From Pseudomonas sp. Choline-02u-1 (GTDB taxonomy: Bacteria > Pseudomonadota > Gammaproteobacteria > Pseudomonadales > Pseudomonadaceae), in NCBI RefSeq assembly GCF_002836515.1, contig NZ_PJBC01000059.1:124001-188000 (forward strand): a stretch of 64,000 bases of DNA, read 5' to 3'. The translations under genes were made by a program, and so were the position numbers. Under the pieces are notes generated by a model. That model saw nothing but the letters and a program-made list of their open reading frames with translations. It was not told the DNA's origin and made no database searches. The stretch's first letter is position 1, and the number at the start of each line of letters is the position of its first letter. This document shows positions 8,200 through 16,931 of this stretch, one piece after another.

Positions 8200-9701
8200 A
8201 GTTTTTCCTCGCCGTCTTCTTCTTGCAGGGCGTGCAGTTGCAGCGTGTTCGAGTTCAGGGCGCCACGGCTGGCCTGTTCCTGTTGCAACAGGCGGCGGGC
8301 TTCGGGCAGACGCTCGGGCGGCAATTGCGCCTCGAGGGTCGCTGCCAGTTCGTCGGCTTGCGGAGTGTTCTGGGCCTTGGCCAGTTGGCTGAATACGTAA
8401 GCGTTCAGCGGATCGGGCTTGGTGCCCTTGCCTTGGGAGAACAGTTGGGCGATGGCGAAGTCGGCACTGTTCTGACCGTTGCGCGCAGCGGTCAGCAAAT
8501 GGTCGAGGGCCTTCTGCGGATAGACCTTGCCCAGGTAGCCACGGCGATAGATCTGGCCGAGGTAGTAATCGGCGGCGACTTCACGACCAACGGCTTTCTG
8601 GAAATGTTCCTCGGCGACTTTCGCGTCGGCCGGGACCAGTTTGCCTTCGTAGTAGACCTTGCCCAGCAAAAGCTCGGCGCGTGGCTGGTCGGCGGCGCGG
8701 CCGTTGTCCAGGTACTTCATCATCTGATCGACGTCGCCCAGTTCCGGGAAGTCGTAGAGCAGTTGTGCAAGGCTGACCCACGCCGCCGGGTAGCCCGGAG
8801 CGATCGGCTCGAGCAGCGACTGCGCGGTTTTCTCGTCAGTCTTGCCCAGGGTCGAGTCGGCCAGCACACGGGCGACCGAATCAACGCGCTGTGCGGTGAC
8901 GGTGCCACGGCTGTAACCGGCCTGCATCTGCTTGATCAGCTCGGCTTGTAGTTCCGGCTGGCCGCGTTTCTGGTAAACGGTGGCCAGCTCGACGTAGCAG
9001 ATGTCGGTGGTGTTGAGCGCGGCCTTGCAGATCTTTTCCACGTCATCCAGATGCTGGTCGTAAGTGCCCTGGGTGCGATACAGCAGCACCTGCGCCAGAC
9101 CGGCTTCCGGGTAGCCGGATTTGCGCCACTGATCGATCTGCTGCTGGGCGTTGATGTTCGGAAAGCTGTGCGGGTATTGCAGGTACAGCATCGCCAGCGG
9201 GATCAACGTGTTGCCTTCGCCATTGGCGGCGGCTTTTTTCAGCAGGGTTTCGGCTTCGTGATGCTCGGCTTCGGTGGAGCCTGGTTTGGCCACCAGAAGA
9301 CGACCAAGACGGGCCTGGGCGCGCGGCGACACGCTGGCCGCTGCGCGATAGGTCGCTTCGGCCTGTTTCATCTGCGCCGGGTCGCGGCTGTCGACCTGGA
9401 TATCGGCCAGGCCGACTTGCGCCTCGCTGTAACCCAGATCGGCCAGTTGCTGGTAATTCTGCGCAGCGGTGGCGGTGTCGCCACGCTTGAGCGCTTCATT
9501 GGCCAGACGTTGATCGGGCAGCCCGGCGCAACCGGCCAGAGAAACTGCCAATGCAACTGCACACAGAGGCCCCATGTGGGAGCGGGCGTGCTCGCGAAGG
9601 CGGTGTGTCAGCCCATACTGATTTTGAATGTTGAACCGCATTCGCGAGCAAGCCCGCTCCCACAAGGGCTGCGGCGTGTTCGAGACAGTTGGAGTAGTCA
9701 C
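8196..9701 (-). CDS. algK: Alginate biosynthesis TPR lipoprotein AlgK, with a palindromic repeat inside the 5' end
   Basis: Outer-membrane lipoprotein with Sel1/TPR-like repeats that helps localise AlgE and scaffolds the export machinery. The mature part is clear: a lipobox (VSLAGC), then AGLPDQRLANEALKRGDTAT and many helical repeats. The 5' end is odd. Codons for about 31 residues (TPQPL then WERACSR ... REHARSHMG, then PLCAVALAVS) are the translation of a paired palindromic repeat of family A. Start candidates are GTG 9701 (GAGG eight bases upstream, preferred), ATG 9707 (GAGG only two bases away), an ATG inside the repeat giving MRFNIQ, and ATG 9575 giving MGPLCAVALAVS. Which start gives a working lipoprotein signal is not decidable by eye. 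Confidence 0.93.
   Translation of the reverse strand: MTTPTVSNTPQPLWERACSRMRFNIQNQYGLTHRLREHARSHMGPLCAVALAVSLAGCAGLPDQRLANEALKRGDTATAAQNYQQLADLGYSEAQVGLADIQVDSRDPAQMKQAEATYRAAASVSPRAQARLGRLLVAKPGSTEAEHHEAETLLKKAAANGEGNTLIPLAMLYLQYPHSFPNINAQQQIDQWRKSGYPEAGLAQVLLYRTQGTYDQHLDDVEKICKAALNTTDICYVELATVYQKRGQPELQAELIKQMQAGYSRGTVTAQRVDSVARVLADSTLGKTDEKTAQSLLEPIAPGYPAAWVSLAQLLYDFPELGDVDQMMKYLDNGRAADQPRAELLLGKVYYEGKLVPADAKVAEEHFQKAVGREVAADYYLGQIYRRGYLGKVYPQKALDHLLTAARNGQNSADFAIAQLFSQGKGTKPDPLNAYVFSQLAKAQNTPQADELAATLEAQLPPERLPEARRLLQQEQASRGALNSNTLQLHALQEEDGEEKL
9576..9663. repeat. Paired palindromic repeat, family A, inside algK
   Basis: An 88-bp head-to-head pair of GTGGGAGCGGGCNTGCTCGCGAA units. It has the same architecture as the seven other family A copies in the window, but this one lies within the reading frame at the start of algK and keeps the frame open. 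Confidence 0.93.
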
Positions 9702-9716
9702 AGGCATGTCCTCGAC

Positions 9717-10886
9717 TTAAAGACCGGCAGCCATGGCTTTGTCGATCAGCCAGTTCAGGTTCGGGCCACGGTCGCTGTTCACTTCCACCGGGCGGCCGGC
9801 GAAGCTGCTGTCCAGCGGCTCGTCAGGCTGGATCTGCACGCGGATGTCGGAGGACAGGTCGGCGCTCTTCAGGCTGGTGCTGCTGACGATCTTGCCGGTG
9901 CGGGTCTTGTCTTCGCCGGCGATCTGGAAGCTCACTGGCGTACCCGGACGCACATCGCCGAACTGGCGATAGGAGAAGCGTGCATCAACGGTGGCCTGGG
10001 TGTTGCGCGGCACCAATTGGAAGATCACGTCACCCTTGCTCGCGTACTGACCGTCGGCGACCAGTTGCTGGGCCACGGTGCAGTCGCACGGCGAGGTCAG
10101 GGTGCCGGTCATTTGCTTGCCGAACAGTTCTTCAACCTTGGCCGGGGCCAGTTGGTCTTCGGCCAGATGACCCTTGAGCACGTCGAGCATGCTGGTGCTG
10201 AAAGTCGCCAGCGGGGCGCCTTTGGCGGCAACACCGTCGGACTTGACCAGGCTCTGCACGGTGCCATCGCGCGGCATGGTGATGTTCATCCCCGGCACGC
10301 TGACCAGACCGGCCTGCGCGTGGCTGACGAAGTACATGCCGTACACCGACTTGAAGATGAAACCGGCAGCGACCAGGCCAACAGCAAAGATGCCGGCGCT
10401 GAACGTCACGGCTTTCAGACGGCCGAACGCGGTCATGCCGGTGTCGTTGCTCTTGTTCTTGCGCGCCTTGGTGAAGTTGTCGCGCTGCAGGGTCGCCAGC
10501 ACTTCGCCGATGCTGACGATGTCGCCGGCCAGGTGCGAGGTGATCAAGTGGCGCAGGGTGGAAATGTCCTGCGGCTCGAGGTTCTGGAACTGGCAACCGG
10601 CGCGGCCAGTGGCGCGATCGAAGGAACGCACCTGCAGTTCAACGTCCATGGCCAGGCCGAGGTTGTCGATGACAAATTGCAGACGCGCCTTGTACACCTC
10701 GCCGATGGTCAGCGGCATCTGCCCGGCGTTGAACGCCAGACCGCCAGCCGACAGGTCCAATACCCGCGCTTCGACCGGAGTCCGGTCAGGGCCGAAGAAA
10801 CGCAGCTTGGCCGGGATTTTCACGCGAGCGTGCTGGCGCTGGGCTTCGGATTCATGCACTACGTTGACGTTGACGGCGGTATTCAT
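9717..10886 (-). CDS. alg44: Alginate c-di-GMP receptor and copolymerase Alg44
   Basis: Inner-membrane protein that activates the Alg8 synthase when it binds cyclic di-GMP. It has 389 residues. The N-terminal PilZ domain shows the two ligand motifs at R17-x3-R21 and D44-x-S-x2-G49. A transmembrane segment lies near residues 153-175, followed by a periplasmic HlyD/membrane-fusion-like domain. Spacing to alg8 (35 bp) and algK is short, so this is one operon. Alginate polymerisation should therefore depend on c-di-GMP in this strain. Confidence 0.97.
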   Translation of the reverse strand: MNTAVNVNVVHESEAQRQHARVKIPAKLRFFGPDRTPVEARVLDLSAGGLAFNAGQMPLTIGEVYKARLQFVIDNLGLAMDVELQVRSFDRATGRAGCQFQNLEPQDISTLRHLITSHLAGDIVSIGEVLATLQRDNFTKARKNKSNDTGMTAFGRLKAVTFSAGIFAVGLVAAGFIFKSVYGMYFVSHAQAGLVSVPGMNITMPRDGTVQSLVKSDGVAAKGAPLATFSTSMLDVLKGHLAEDQLAPAKVEELFGKQMTGTLTSPCDCTVAQQLVADGQYASKGDVIFQLVPRNTQATVDARFSYRQFGDVRPGTPVSFQIAGEDKTRTGKIVSSTSLKSADLSSDIRVQIQPDEPLDSSFAGRPVEVNSDRGPNLNWLIDKAMAAGL

Positions 10887-10921
10887 AGGGGCGATTTCCT
10901 TGTTAATTCAATAGGAGCGGG

Positions 10922-12403
10922 TCAGACCATCATCAGCAGCACGGCGACAAAAATGCTGCCGGCGGAGAAGGTCATGGTCCGAGACGACCAGGTGTTGAAC
11001 CAACGTTGAAAGCTGGCGAGATCACGGGTCAGGGATGTGGGCTGGCGAGTCCAGGATTGTTGGTCGAGGCGGAAGAACACGTAGATCTTCACCAGGGCGC
11101 CAACGATCTGGTTGTAATACAGAATCGCCGGGTAAGCAGGGCCGATACGGTGACCGGAACACGACAGCAACAGCGTCAGGATCAGGCGGGTGATGCCGAT
11201 CCACAGCAGGTACACGAGGATGAACGCGGTGCCGTACTTGAAGCTGGCGATCAGTGCGACGGTCAGGCCGAGCAGCGAGGTCCACATCGACACGCGCTGG
11301 TCGAACAGCACCACCGAAGTGAATACGCCGAGGCGGCGGATACCCAGACCCAGTGCACGGGAGTTCTGGCGCAGGTTGTTGCCGTACCAGCGGAACATCA
11401 GCTTGCGGCTGGCCTTGATGAAGCTCTTTTCCGGCGGATGCTCAACGGTGTTGATCGCGGCGTCCGGCACGTAGAAGGTGTCGTAACCCAGGCGCATCAG
11501 GCTGAACCAGCTCGACTTGTCGTCACCGGTCAGGAACTTGAAGCGGCCCAGACGCCAGTGCTGCAGCGAGTCGCTTTCAACGTCGGCGATGAATTCCGGG
11601 TTGGTCACCACGGACGCTTTGAACACCGACATCCGACCGGTCATGGTCAGTACGCGCTTGGACAGGGCCATCGAGCACATGTTGATGTGGCGCTGGGCGA
11701 AACGCAGCTTGTGCCATTCGCTCATGATGTAGCCGCCGCGTACTTCGCAGAATTCGTTGGTGGTCAGGCCGCCGACGTTGCCGAACAGCTGGAACCACGG
11801 CACGGTCTTGCGCACGACGCCTTCGCCGAGCACGGTGTCGCCGTCGATCACGGCCACTACTGCACGGTCGTCCGGCAGGTGACGGGAGATCGCGCGGAAA
11901 CCGAAGGCCAGACCATCGCGCTTGCCGGTACCGGGAATACGCACGAAGTCGAGCTTGACCCGCTCCGGCGGATTCATCCGCGCCCACAGCGCCTTGACCA
12001 GCAGCTCGTCGGACATTTCCACGATCGAGCAGACAATGGTGGTCGGCAGTTCGCAGTCGATGGCTTCGCGGATCACCGAGCTGTAGACCTGCGCGGTGGT
12101 CAGCGCGTCAATACGAAAGCTCGTGACCATCAGAAATACATGCGACGGGTCGGCCGCTTTACCCAGCTTGCGTACTTTGCGACGCAGGTGCGGGTAGACG
12201 ATGTAGAGAAAAATCATGCCGCGCACAAAGTGCGTTGCACCCATCGAGTAGCGCCAGATACCCACGGCGCCAATCAGGAAAATGAAGTCCTTCGACTCGG
12301 AGTCGAATGTGGACGTGGGCAGCATCAAGGCCAGGCCCATCAACAAACTTAGGTAAAACAGCCAACCGGCGGCCTGAAGTAGGCCGTGTTTTAGCCTGTG
12401 CAT
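10922..12403 (-). CDS. alg8: Alginate polymerase Alg8 (GT2 glycosyltransferase)
   Basis: Inner-membrane processive glycosyltransferase that polymerises GDP-mannuronate. It has 493 residues: N-terminal membrane helices, a cytoplasmic GT2 domain with VIDGDTVLGEG (the DxD-like motif), a TGDDKSS segment and a RKLMFRW end motif (the QxxRW position), and four or more C-terminal helices. I used the start at 12403 because family members begin MHRLKHG; an ATG three codons upstream at 12412 is also possible. It follows algD after about 230 bp that contain a repeat pair. Confidence 0.96.
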   Translation of the reverse strand: MHRLKHGLLQAAGWLFYLSLLMGLALMLPTSTFDSESKDFIFLIGAVGIWRYSMGATHFVRGMIFLYIVYPHLRRKVRKLGKAADPSHVFLMVTSFRIDALTTAQVYSSVIREAIDCELPTTIVCSIVEMSDELLVKALWARMNPPERVKLDFVRIPGTGKRDGLAFGFRAISRHLPDDRAVVAVIDGDTVLGEGVVRKTVPWFQLFGNVGGLTTNEFCEVRGGYIMSEWHKLRFAQRHINMCSMALSKRVLTMTGRMSVFKASVVTNPEFIADVESDSLQHWRLGRFKFLTGDDKSSWFSLMRLGYDTFYVPDAAINTVEHPPEKSFIKASRKLMFRWYGNNLRQNSRALGLGIRRLGVFTSVVLFDQRVSMWTSLLGLTVALIASFKYGTAFILVYLLWIGITRLILTLLLSCSGHRIGPAYPAILYYNQIVGALVKIYVFFRLDQQSWTRQPTSLTRDLASFQRWFNTWSSRTMTFSAGSIFVAVLLMMV

Positions 12404-12468
12404 AATCTGCATCCGTCTCTATCTCGGGCTGGGCCCGATGGGGTTAAGGCAGGCTCATCAATGGCCCA

Positions 12469-12575
12469 CTGTAGGAGCTGCCGAAGGCTGCGATCTTTTG
12501 ATCTTCTGGGTGTTCACTCACGACTCAAGTGACCCCGGTAAAGATCGCAGCCTCGTTTCACTCGTCAGCTCCTAC
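12469..12575. repeat. Paired palindromic repeat, family B, between algD and alg8
   Basis: Inverted TGTAGGAGCTGCCGAAGGCT-type units separated by about 35 bp, inside the alginate operon. The second copy is diverged (CAGCCTCGTTTCACTCGTCA). It could form a long hairpin in the transcript between the GDP-mannose dehydrogenase gene and the polymerase gene. Confidence 0.85.
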
Positions 12576-12633
12576 CACGGGTTCACACAGTCAGTGCGCG
12601 GCGACGCGGTATGCGGTGCCGCGCAATGTCTGC

Positions 12634-13950
12634 TTACCAGCAGATCCCTTCGGTGCGGCTACCGGCGCTGGTGGCCTTGGACATGAAGCCCACCAGGTCG
12701 ATGACTTGCTTGCCCTGCGGCGCTTCCTGAGCCAGCGAACGGAATTTCTCGTCGCGGTTGCCGAGGATGATCACGTCGGAGTTGTCGATCACCGAATCGA
12801 AGTCCGAATTGAGCAGGGACGATACGTGCGGGATTTTCGACTCGATGTAGTCTTTGTTAGCGCCGTGAACACGGGCGTACTCGACGTTGCTGTCGTAGAT
12901 GCTCAGGTCGTAACCCTTGCCGATCAGCATTTCGGCCAGTTCGACCAGCGGGCTTTCGCGCAGGTCGTCGGTGCCGGCCTTGAAGCTCAGACCGAGCAGG
13001 GCGACTTTGCGCTTTTCATGGCTTTCAACGATGTCGAAAGCGTTCTGCACTTGCGATTCGTTACTGCGCATCAGCGAGTTGAGCAGCGGCGCTTCGACGT
13101 CCAGCGAACCGGCGCGGTAGGTCAGGGCGCGGACGTCTTTTGGCAGGCACGAGCCGCCGAAGGCGAAGCCTGGGCGCATGTAGTACTGGGACAGGTTGAG
13201 GGTCTTGTCCTGGCAGACCACTTCCATCACTTCACGGCCATCGACGCCGACCGCTTTGGCGATGTTGCCGATCTCGTTGGCGAAGGTCACTTTGGTCGCG
13301 TGCCAGACGTTGCAGGTGTACTTGATCATTTCGGCAACAGCGATGTCCTTGCGGATGATCGGTGCGTCGAGTTCTTCGTACAGCGATTGCAGAACGTCGC
13401 CCGACGCGGTATCGAACTCGCCGATAACGGTCATCGGTGGCTGATCGTAGTCAGCGATGGCGGTGGATTCACGCAGGAATTCAGGGTTGACCGCAACGCC
13501 GAAATCGACGCCGGCTTTCTTGCCGGAGCAGTCTTCCAGAATCGGGATGACCACGTTGGCCACGGTGCCTGGCAACACGGTGCTGCGCACGACGATGGTG
13601 TGGCGGGTGGTTTTTTCACGCAGGACGAAACCGATCTCGCGGCACACGGCCTCGATGTAGTTCAGTTCCAGATCGCCGTTCTTTTTGCTCGGCGTGCCGA
13701 CGCAGATCATCGACAGGTCGGTATCACGAATCGCCTCGGCGAAGTTGGTCGTGCCGCGCAGACGACCGGTCTGGATACCCTGCTGCAGCAGTTCGCCCAG
13801 GCCTGGTTCAACGATCGGCGATTTGCCGGCGTTAATCATGTCGATCTTGTCTTTGGCAACATCGACGCCAACTACGTCATGGCCCCGTGCAGACAGGCAA
13901 CCGGCACATACTGCGCCAACGTAACCCAAACCAAATATGCTGATGCGCAT
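12634..13950 (-). CDS. algD: GDP-mannose 6-dehydrogenase AlgD
   Basis: Oxidises GDP-mannose to GDP-mannuronate, the committed step of alginate synthesis. It has 438 residues: the N-terminal Rossmann motif GLGYVG at 7-12, the GGSCLPKD catalytic cysteine motif near residue 268, and the C-terminal UDP/GDP-sugar binding domain with GLSFKAGTDDLRESP. The start at 13950 has AGAGG upstream. It is the first gene of the operon, so the upstream DNA should carry the main alginate promoter. Confidence 0.98.
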   Translation of the reverse strand: MRISIFGLGYVGAVCAGCLSARGHDVVGVDVAKDKIDMINAGKSPIVEPGLGELLQQGIQTGRLRGTTNFAEAIRDTDLSMICVGTPSKKNGDLELNYIEAVCREIGFVLREKTTRHTIVVRSTVLPGTVANVVIPILEDCSGKKAGVDFGVAVNPEFLRESTAIADYDQPPMTVIGEFDTASGDVLQSLYEELDAPIIRKDIAVAEMIKYTCNVWHATKVTFANEIGNIAKAVGVDGREVMEVVCQDKTLNLSQYYMRPGFAFGGSCLPKDVRALTYRAGSLDVEAPLLNSLMRSNESQVQNAFDIVESHEKRKVALLGLSFKAGTDDLRESPLVELAEMLIGKGYDLSIYDSNVEYARVHGANKDYIESKIPHVSSLLNSDFDSVIDNSDVIILGNRDEKFRSLAQEAPQGKQVIDLVGFMSKATSAGSRTEGICW

Positions 13951-14330
13951 CGCAATTACCTCTGTATATATCAGGCCTTAGAAGGCCGGAGTTAATGGTG
14001 TTCAGCGGTCACTAGTGCACTCGGAAGTGCGGCTTACAGGCGCCACAATGCCGTGTGCAGGCATACAAAGTTCCGAGTGTCTAATAAGTGCACTCAAGAT
14101 GTGCGCAACTAGGCCTTGTTGTTATGACTTGCCCTGTTATGCAGCCGATCTTCCGTGCGGGAAGACTCTAGTGCTGTCGTGTAGCCTGCTCGACGTCCGG
14201 TAGGGAGCCGTTAAATCAAGCAGTTAGGTGCTCAGGCGAGCACGTTTATAGGGGCGCGGCCTTGGCCTTTGTAGGGGATATTAATGGTGCGTATCTCCTG
14301 TCCTTCGATTGTTTTGAGACTCGTTAGTCA
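13951..14330. promoter_or_regulatory. algD upstream region: probable alginate promoter and leader
   Basis: No convincing gene here. On the minus strand, GGAACTT at 14068-14074 resembles the -35 element of AlgU (sigma-22) promoters, but I see no good -10 at 16-17 bp, so this is tentative. The same bases form one arm of a 9-bp inverted repeat, CACTCGGAA at 14018-14026 and TTCCGAGTG at 14071-14079. A small hairpin GTGCTC-AGGC-GAGCAC sits at 14228-14243. In P. aeruginosa this region is long and binds several activators; the same is likely here, but individual sites are not recognisable. Confidence 0.4.
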
Positions 14331-14331
14331 C

Positions 14332-14604
14332 TCAGGCAAGTTGCTGTGACAACTTGGTTACATGGCTATCAGCTCTGCGTAAGTTATCTCGTACAAACTC
14401 GGCGAGAATCGTTACCGGTGGTATGAGCAACGCATTTGGACATAGTTCCAGCCCGCTCATCGTGCCAGCCGAAATTTTTTGAAATATTGATAAAGATGGC
14501 ACTGGATGCAAATTGATAGCACTTGCTATTTCGCCCTTTAGTTCTGGGGCTAAAAGCGTGCTCGATAGTTTTGTGCCACTACTGCAAAAAAATTTAGGTG
14601 CCAC
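14332..14604 (-). pseudogene. Possible gene remnant upstream of algD
   Basis: A 90-codon frame beginning with GTG at 14604 and with no clear ribosome site. The segments APELKGEIASAI and GLELCPNALLIPPVTILAEF loosely recall the end of a LysR-type effector domain, but I cannot name it. The DNA is richer in A and T than its neighbours, and a 12-bp direct repeat spans its 5' end, which suggests decayed or transferred DNA. It may equally be a chance frame. Confidence 0.2.
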
Positions 14605-14615
14605 TACTGAAAAAA
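14573..14615. repeat. Short direct repeat GTGCCACTACTG plus A-run
   Basis: GTGCCACTACTG followed by a run of A occurs at 14573 and again at 14598, 25 bp apart, in the AT-rich stretch between yaaA and algD. Confidence 0.6.
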
Positions 14616-14718
14616 CTGACGAGTGTCGAGTGAAAGAAATCTTAGAAAAGACAGGGGTATTTTTTTGGCGCCATTAAACTGGCGAAATGTGGCGGGGGAT
14701 TTCTGACATCGTGCGATG

Positions 14719-14748
14719 TGCACGACTCTGTATGGAAAGAGTCGTGCA
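14719..14748 (-). terminator. Hairpin 12 bp after yaaA
   Basis: A perfect 11-bp stem (TGCACGACTCT / AGAGTCGTGCA) with an 8-nt loop just downstream of the yaaA stop. There is no T-run, so it is either a weak terminator or an mRNA 3' stabiliser. Confidence 0.45.
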
Positions 14749-14759
14749 TTGGGCATGCT

Positions 14760-15539
14760 TTATTCCGGGGCGTGGTCGCGCAAAAACACAAGATTGTCAG
14801 GTTTCGATTGCTCGGCGCTGTAGCGATAGCCCTGCACGTCAAATTGCTTGAGCTGAACGGGGTCGTTGATGCGCTCCTGAATCACAAAACGACTCATCAG
14901 ACCGCGTGCTTTCTTCGCATAGAAACTGATGATTTTATATTGGCCGTTTTTCTGATCCTTGAACTCCGTGTTGATGATTCGCGCATTCAACGCGCTGCGC
15001 TTGACCGCAGAGAAGTACTCGTTGGAAGCCAGATTGAGCAGCACATCATCGCCTTGCTCAGCCAGCGCCTCATTCAGCCATTCGCTGATGCGTGTGCCCC
15101 AGAACGCGTACAAATCCTTGCCACGGCCGTTGGCCAGTTTGGTGCCCATCTCCAGACGATAAGGTTGCATCAGGTCCAGCGGGCGCAGCAGTCCATAAAG
15201 GCCGGAGAGCATACGCAGATGCTTTTGCGCGTAGTCGAATTGCGCTTCGCTGAAGGACTGCGCGTCCAGGCCGGTGTACACATCGCCCTTGAATGCGAGC
15301 AGGGCCTGCTTGGCGTTTTCCGGGGTGAAGGCGGGTGTCCAACTGCCAAAACGCGCGGCGTTGAGGCCACCGATCTTGTCGGACACGTGCATCAACTCGC
15401 TGATCTGCGCCGGGCTCAGTTCGCGCAGTTGCTGGATCAGTTCCTGCGAATGGTCGAGGTACTGCGGCTGGGTAAAGCGTTGGGTCGCCGGCGGTGTTTC
15501 ATAGTCGAGGGTCTTGGCGGGGGAAATCACCATCAGCAT
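14760..15539 (-). CDS. yaaA: Peroxide stress protein YaaA (DUF328 family)
   Basis: Cytoplasmic DNA-binding protein that in E. coli lowers free iron during peroxide stress. It has 259 residues beginning MLMVISPAKTLD, with the family landmarks SDKIGGLNAARF, LSGLYGLLRPLDLMQPYRLEMG and FYAKKARGLMSRF. The start at 15539 has AAGGAGA upstream. The frame is open far beyond this start, but that extension is antisense to the next gene and is not coding. Confidence 0.95.
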   Translation of the reverse strand: MLMVISPAKTLDYETPPATQRFTQPQYLDHSQELIQQLRELSPAQISELMHVSDKIGGLNAARFGSWTPAFTPENAKQALLAFKGDVYTGLDAQSFSEAQFDYAQKHLRMLSGLYGLLRPLDLMQPYRLEMGTKLANGRGKDLYAFWGTRISEWLNEALAEQGDDVLLNLASNEYFSAVKRSALNARIINTEFKDQKNGQYKIISFYAKKARGLMSRFVIQERINDPVQLKQFDVQGYRYSAEQSKPDNLVFLRDHAPE

Positions 15540-15634
15540 GAAGTCGTCTCCTTTAATCGTGGGGGCGATTCTAGGGGGTTGTTCTTGTTGACTCCAGCTA
15601 TGAGCATGATAGGTGATCGGTGGTGTCATGGAAC

Positions 15635-15750
15635 AAGATCGCAGCCTCGCCGGGGCTCGACAGCTCCTACAGATTGCGCACGACATGAAACCGCAATGAA
15701 TCCAATGGGGGACAGGTAGGAGCTGCCGAAGGCTGCGATCTTTTGATCTT
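15635..15750. repeat. Paired palindromic repeat, family B
   Basis: An inverted half at 15635-15672 and a direct half at 15716-15750 (GGTAGGAGCTGCCGAAGGCT...), lying between the divergent genes yaaA and the deacetylase-like gene. Confidence 0.85.
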
Positions 15751-15806
15751 TCTTTTGATCCACCCGCGATATAGTGCCGCGCGGGTTTTGTTATGGAGAC
15801 ATCCCT

Positions 15807-16931
15807 TTGCGCATTGTTCTTTTGTTTACCGCGTGGCTGCTGAGCTTCGGGGCCGTGGCGGCGCCCGGTGAGGCGGCGACGCTGGATCGCACATCCTGGC
15901 CGGAGCAGCTCGGCAATCCGACCCTGTTCGACGTCGCATCGCGAGCGGAAATCCTCATGTTCGCTCGCGGTCTGCTCGGTACCGAATCCATCGACGAGGC
16001 CGCACTGGCCCAGCGCCTGGGGCTGCGTACGGTCAATACCGATGCGGTCAATCAGCTGCGCCAACGTCTCTGGCAGCGCTTGCTGGCCAACTACAACTAC
16101 GCCCAGCAAAGCTGCGATCAGGACGCCTCGTTCTGCTTCCTCGTCGAAGACCTGCCGACCCTGCGTGAGCAAGCGGCCAAGTTCGTGGTCAGCGACGACA
16201 GCTATTACACCAAGTGGGCCGAGCCGAGCCGGATCTTCCATTTGCAGTACCTCGACGAGTTGATGCGCAAGGCCGCGCTGTCACCGCAAACGAGTAATGA
16301 GTTCGATCGTTTCGGCGACTACGAGCGTAACGGCGACGAGATGCACGACCGACTGTTTCTGCTGACCTTCGACAGCGGCGCCAACGTGCAACCGGACAAT
16401 ACTGACTGGCTGACCGAGTACCTGCGCAAGTCCAATCTGAGCGCAACGTTCTTTGTGCTGGGCAAGGATATTCAGGCACGACTCGCTGGCCGTTCGGTCA
16501 GCAGTCTGCAGGCGAGCTTTTCCCGGCAGTGCGTTGGCGTCCAGGGCTGGGAGTTCCGCTCCCACAGCCATTGGCAGGACTGGCAGGATTCGGTACGGCG
16601 CAGTGCCGATCTGGTGAAGAACAAGTTGCCGGAAAACTACGTGCCGCTGTTCCGTCCACCGGATGGCCAGCGCCGCAGTGACGCACAAGGTTTCTTCAAT
16701 AGCCAGGGCTTGCAAGTAGCGCTGTGGGACATCGATGCCCAGGACGGTGCCGGCAAGCTCAAGGGCCCGGCAAGCGCGCAGCGGGTGTTGACCCTGATGC
16801 TGCTGTGGCGGCACGGGGTGATCAATTTCAACATGAAACAGGATGCAGTGAAGACGTCGCTGCCGTGGCTGATCACCCAGACTGCGCAGAGCGGCATTGG
16901 GTGGGAAGACTGTCAGGACGCCTTTCGTTGA
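15807..16931 (+). CDS. Exported polysaccharide deacetylase-like protein
   Basis: Likely periplasmic NodB-fold (carbohydrate esterase 4) protein of 374 residues. A TTG start at 15807 with GGAG eight bases upstream gives MRIVLLFTAWLLSFGAVAAP, a clean signal peptide; the open frame before it is not needed. A helical region (about 20-180) precedes the NodB domain. The domain shows LLTFDSGANV (motif 1, with one Asp where many members have TFDD), SHSHW (His motif 2), FRPPDGQRR (motif 3) and INFNMKQD near the end. The substrate is unknown. It lies about 1.8 kb from algD but is divergent and separated by yaaA, so a role in alginate is not implied. Confidence 0.8.
   Translation: MRIVLLFTAWLLSFGAVAAPGEAATLDRTSWPEQLGNPTLFDVASRAEILMFARGLLGTESIDEAALAQRLGLRTVNTDAVNQLRQRLWQRLLANYNYAQQSCDQDASFCFLVEDLPTLREQAAKFVVSDDSYYTKWAEPSRIFHLQYLDELMRKAALSPQTSNEFDRFGDYERNGDEMHDRLFLLTFDSGANVQPDNTDWLTEYLRKSNLSATFFVLGKDIQARLAGRSVSSLQASFSRQCVGVQGWEFRSHSHWQDWQDSVRRSADLVKNKLPENYVPLFRPPDGQRRSDAQGFFNSQGLQVALWDIDAQDGAGKLKGPASAQRVLTLMLLWRHGVINFNMKQDAVKTSLPWLITQTAQSGIGWEDCQDAFR

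Noticed and set aside
15540..16241. Long N-terminal extension of the yaaA frame
   Set aside because: It runs antisense through the deacetylase gene; yaaA has a clear start and ribosome site at 15539.
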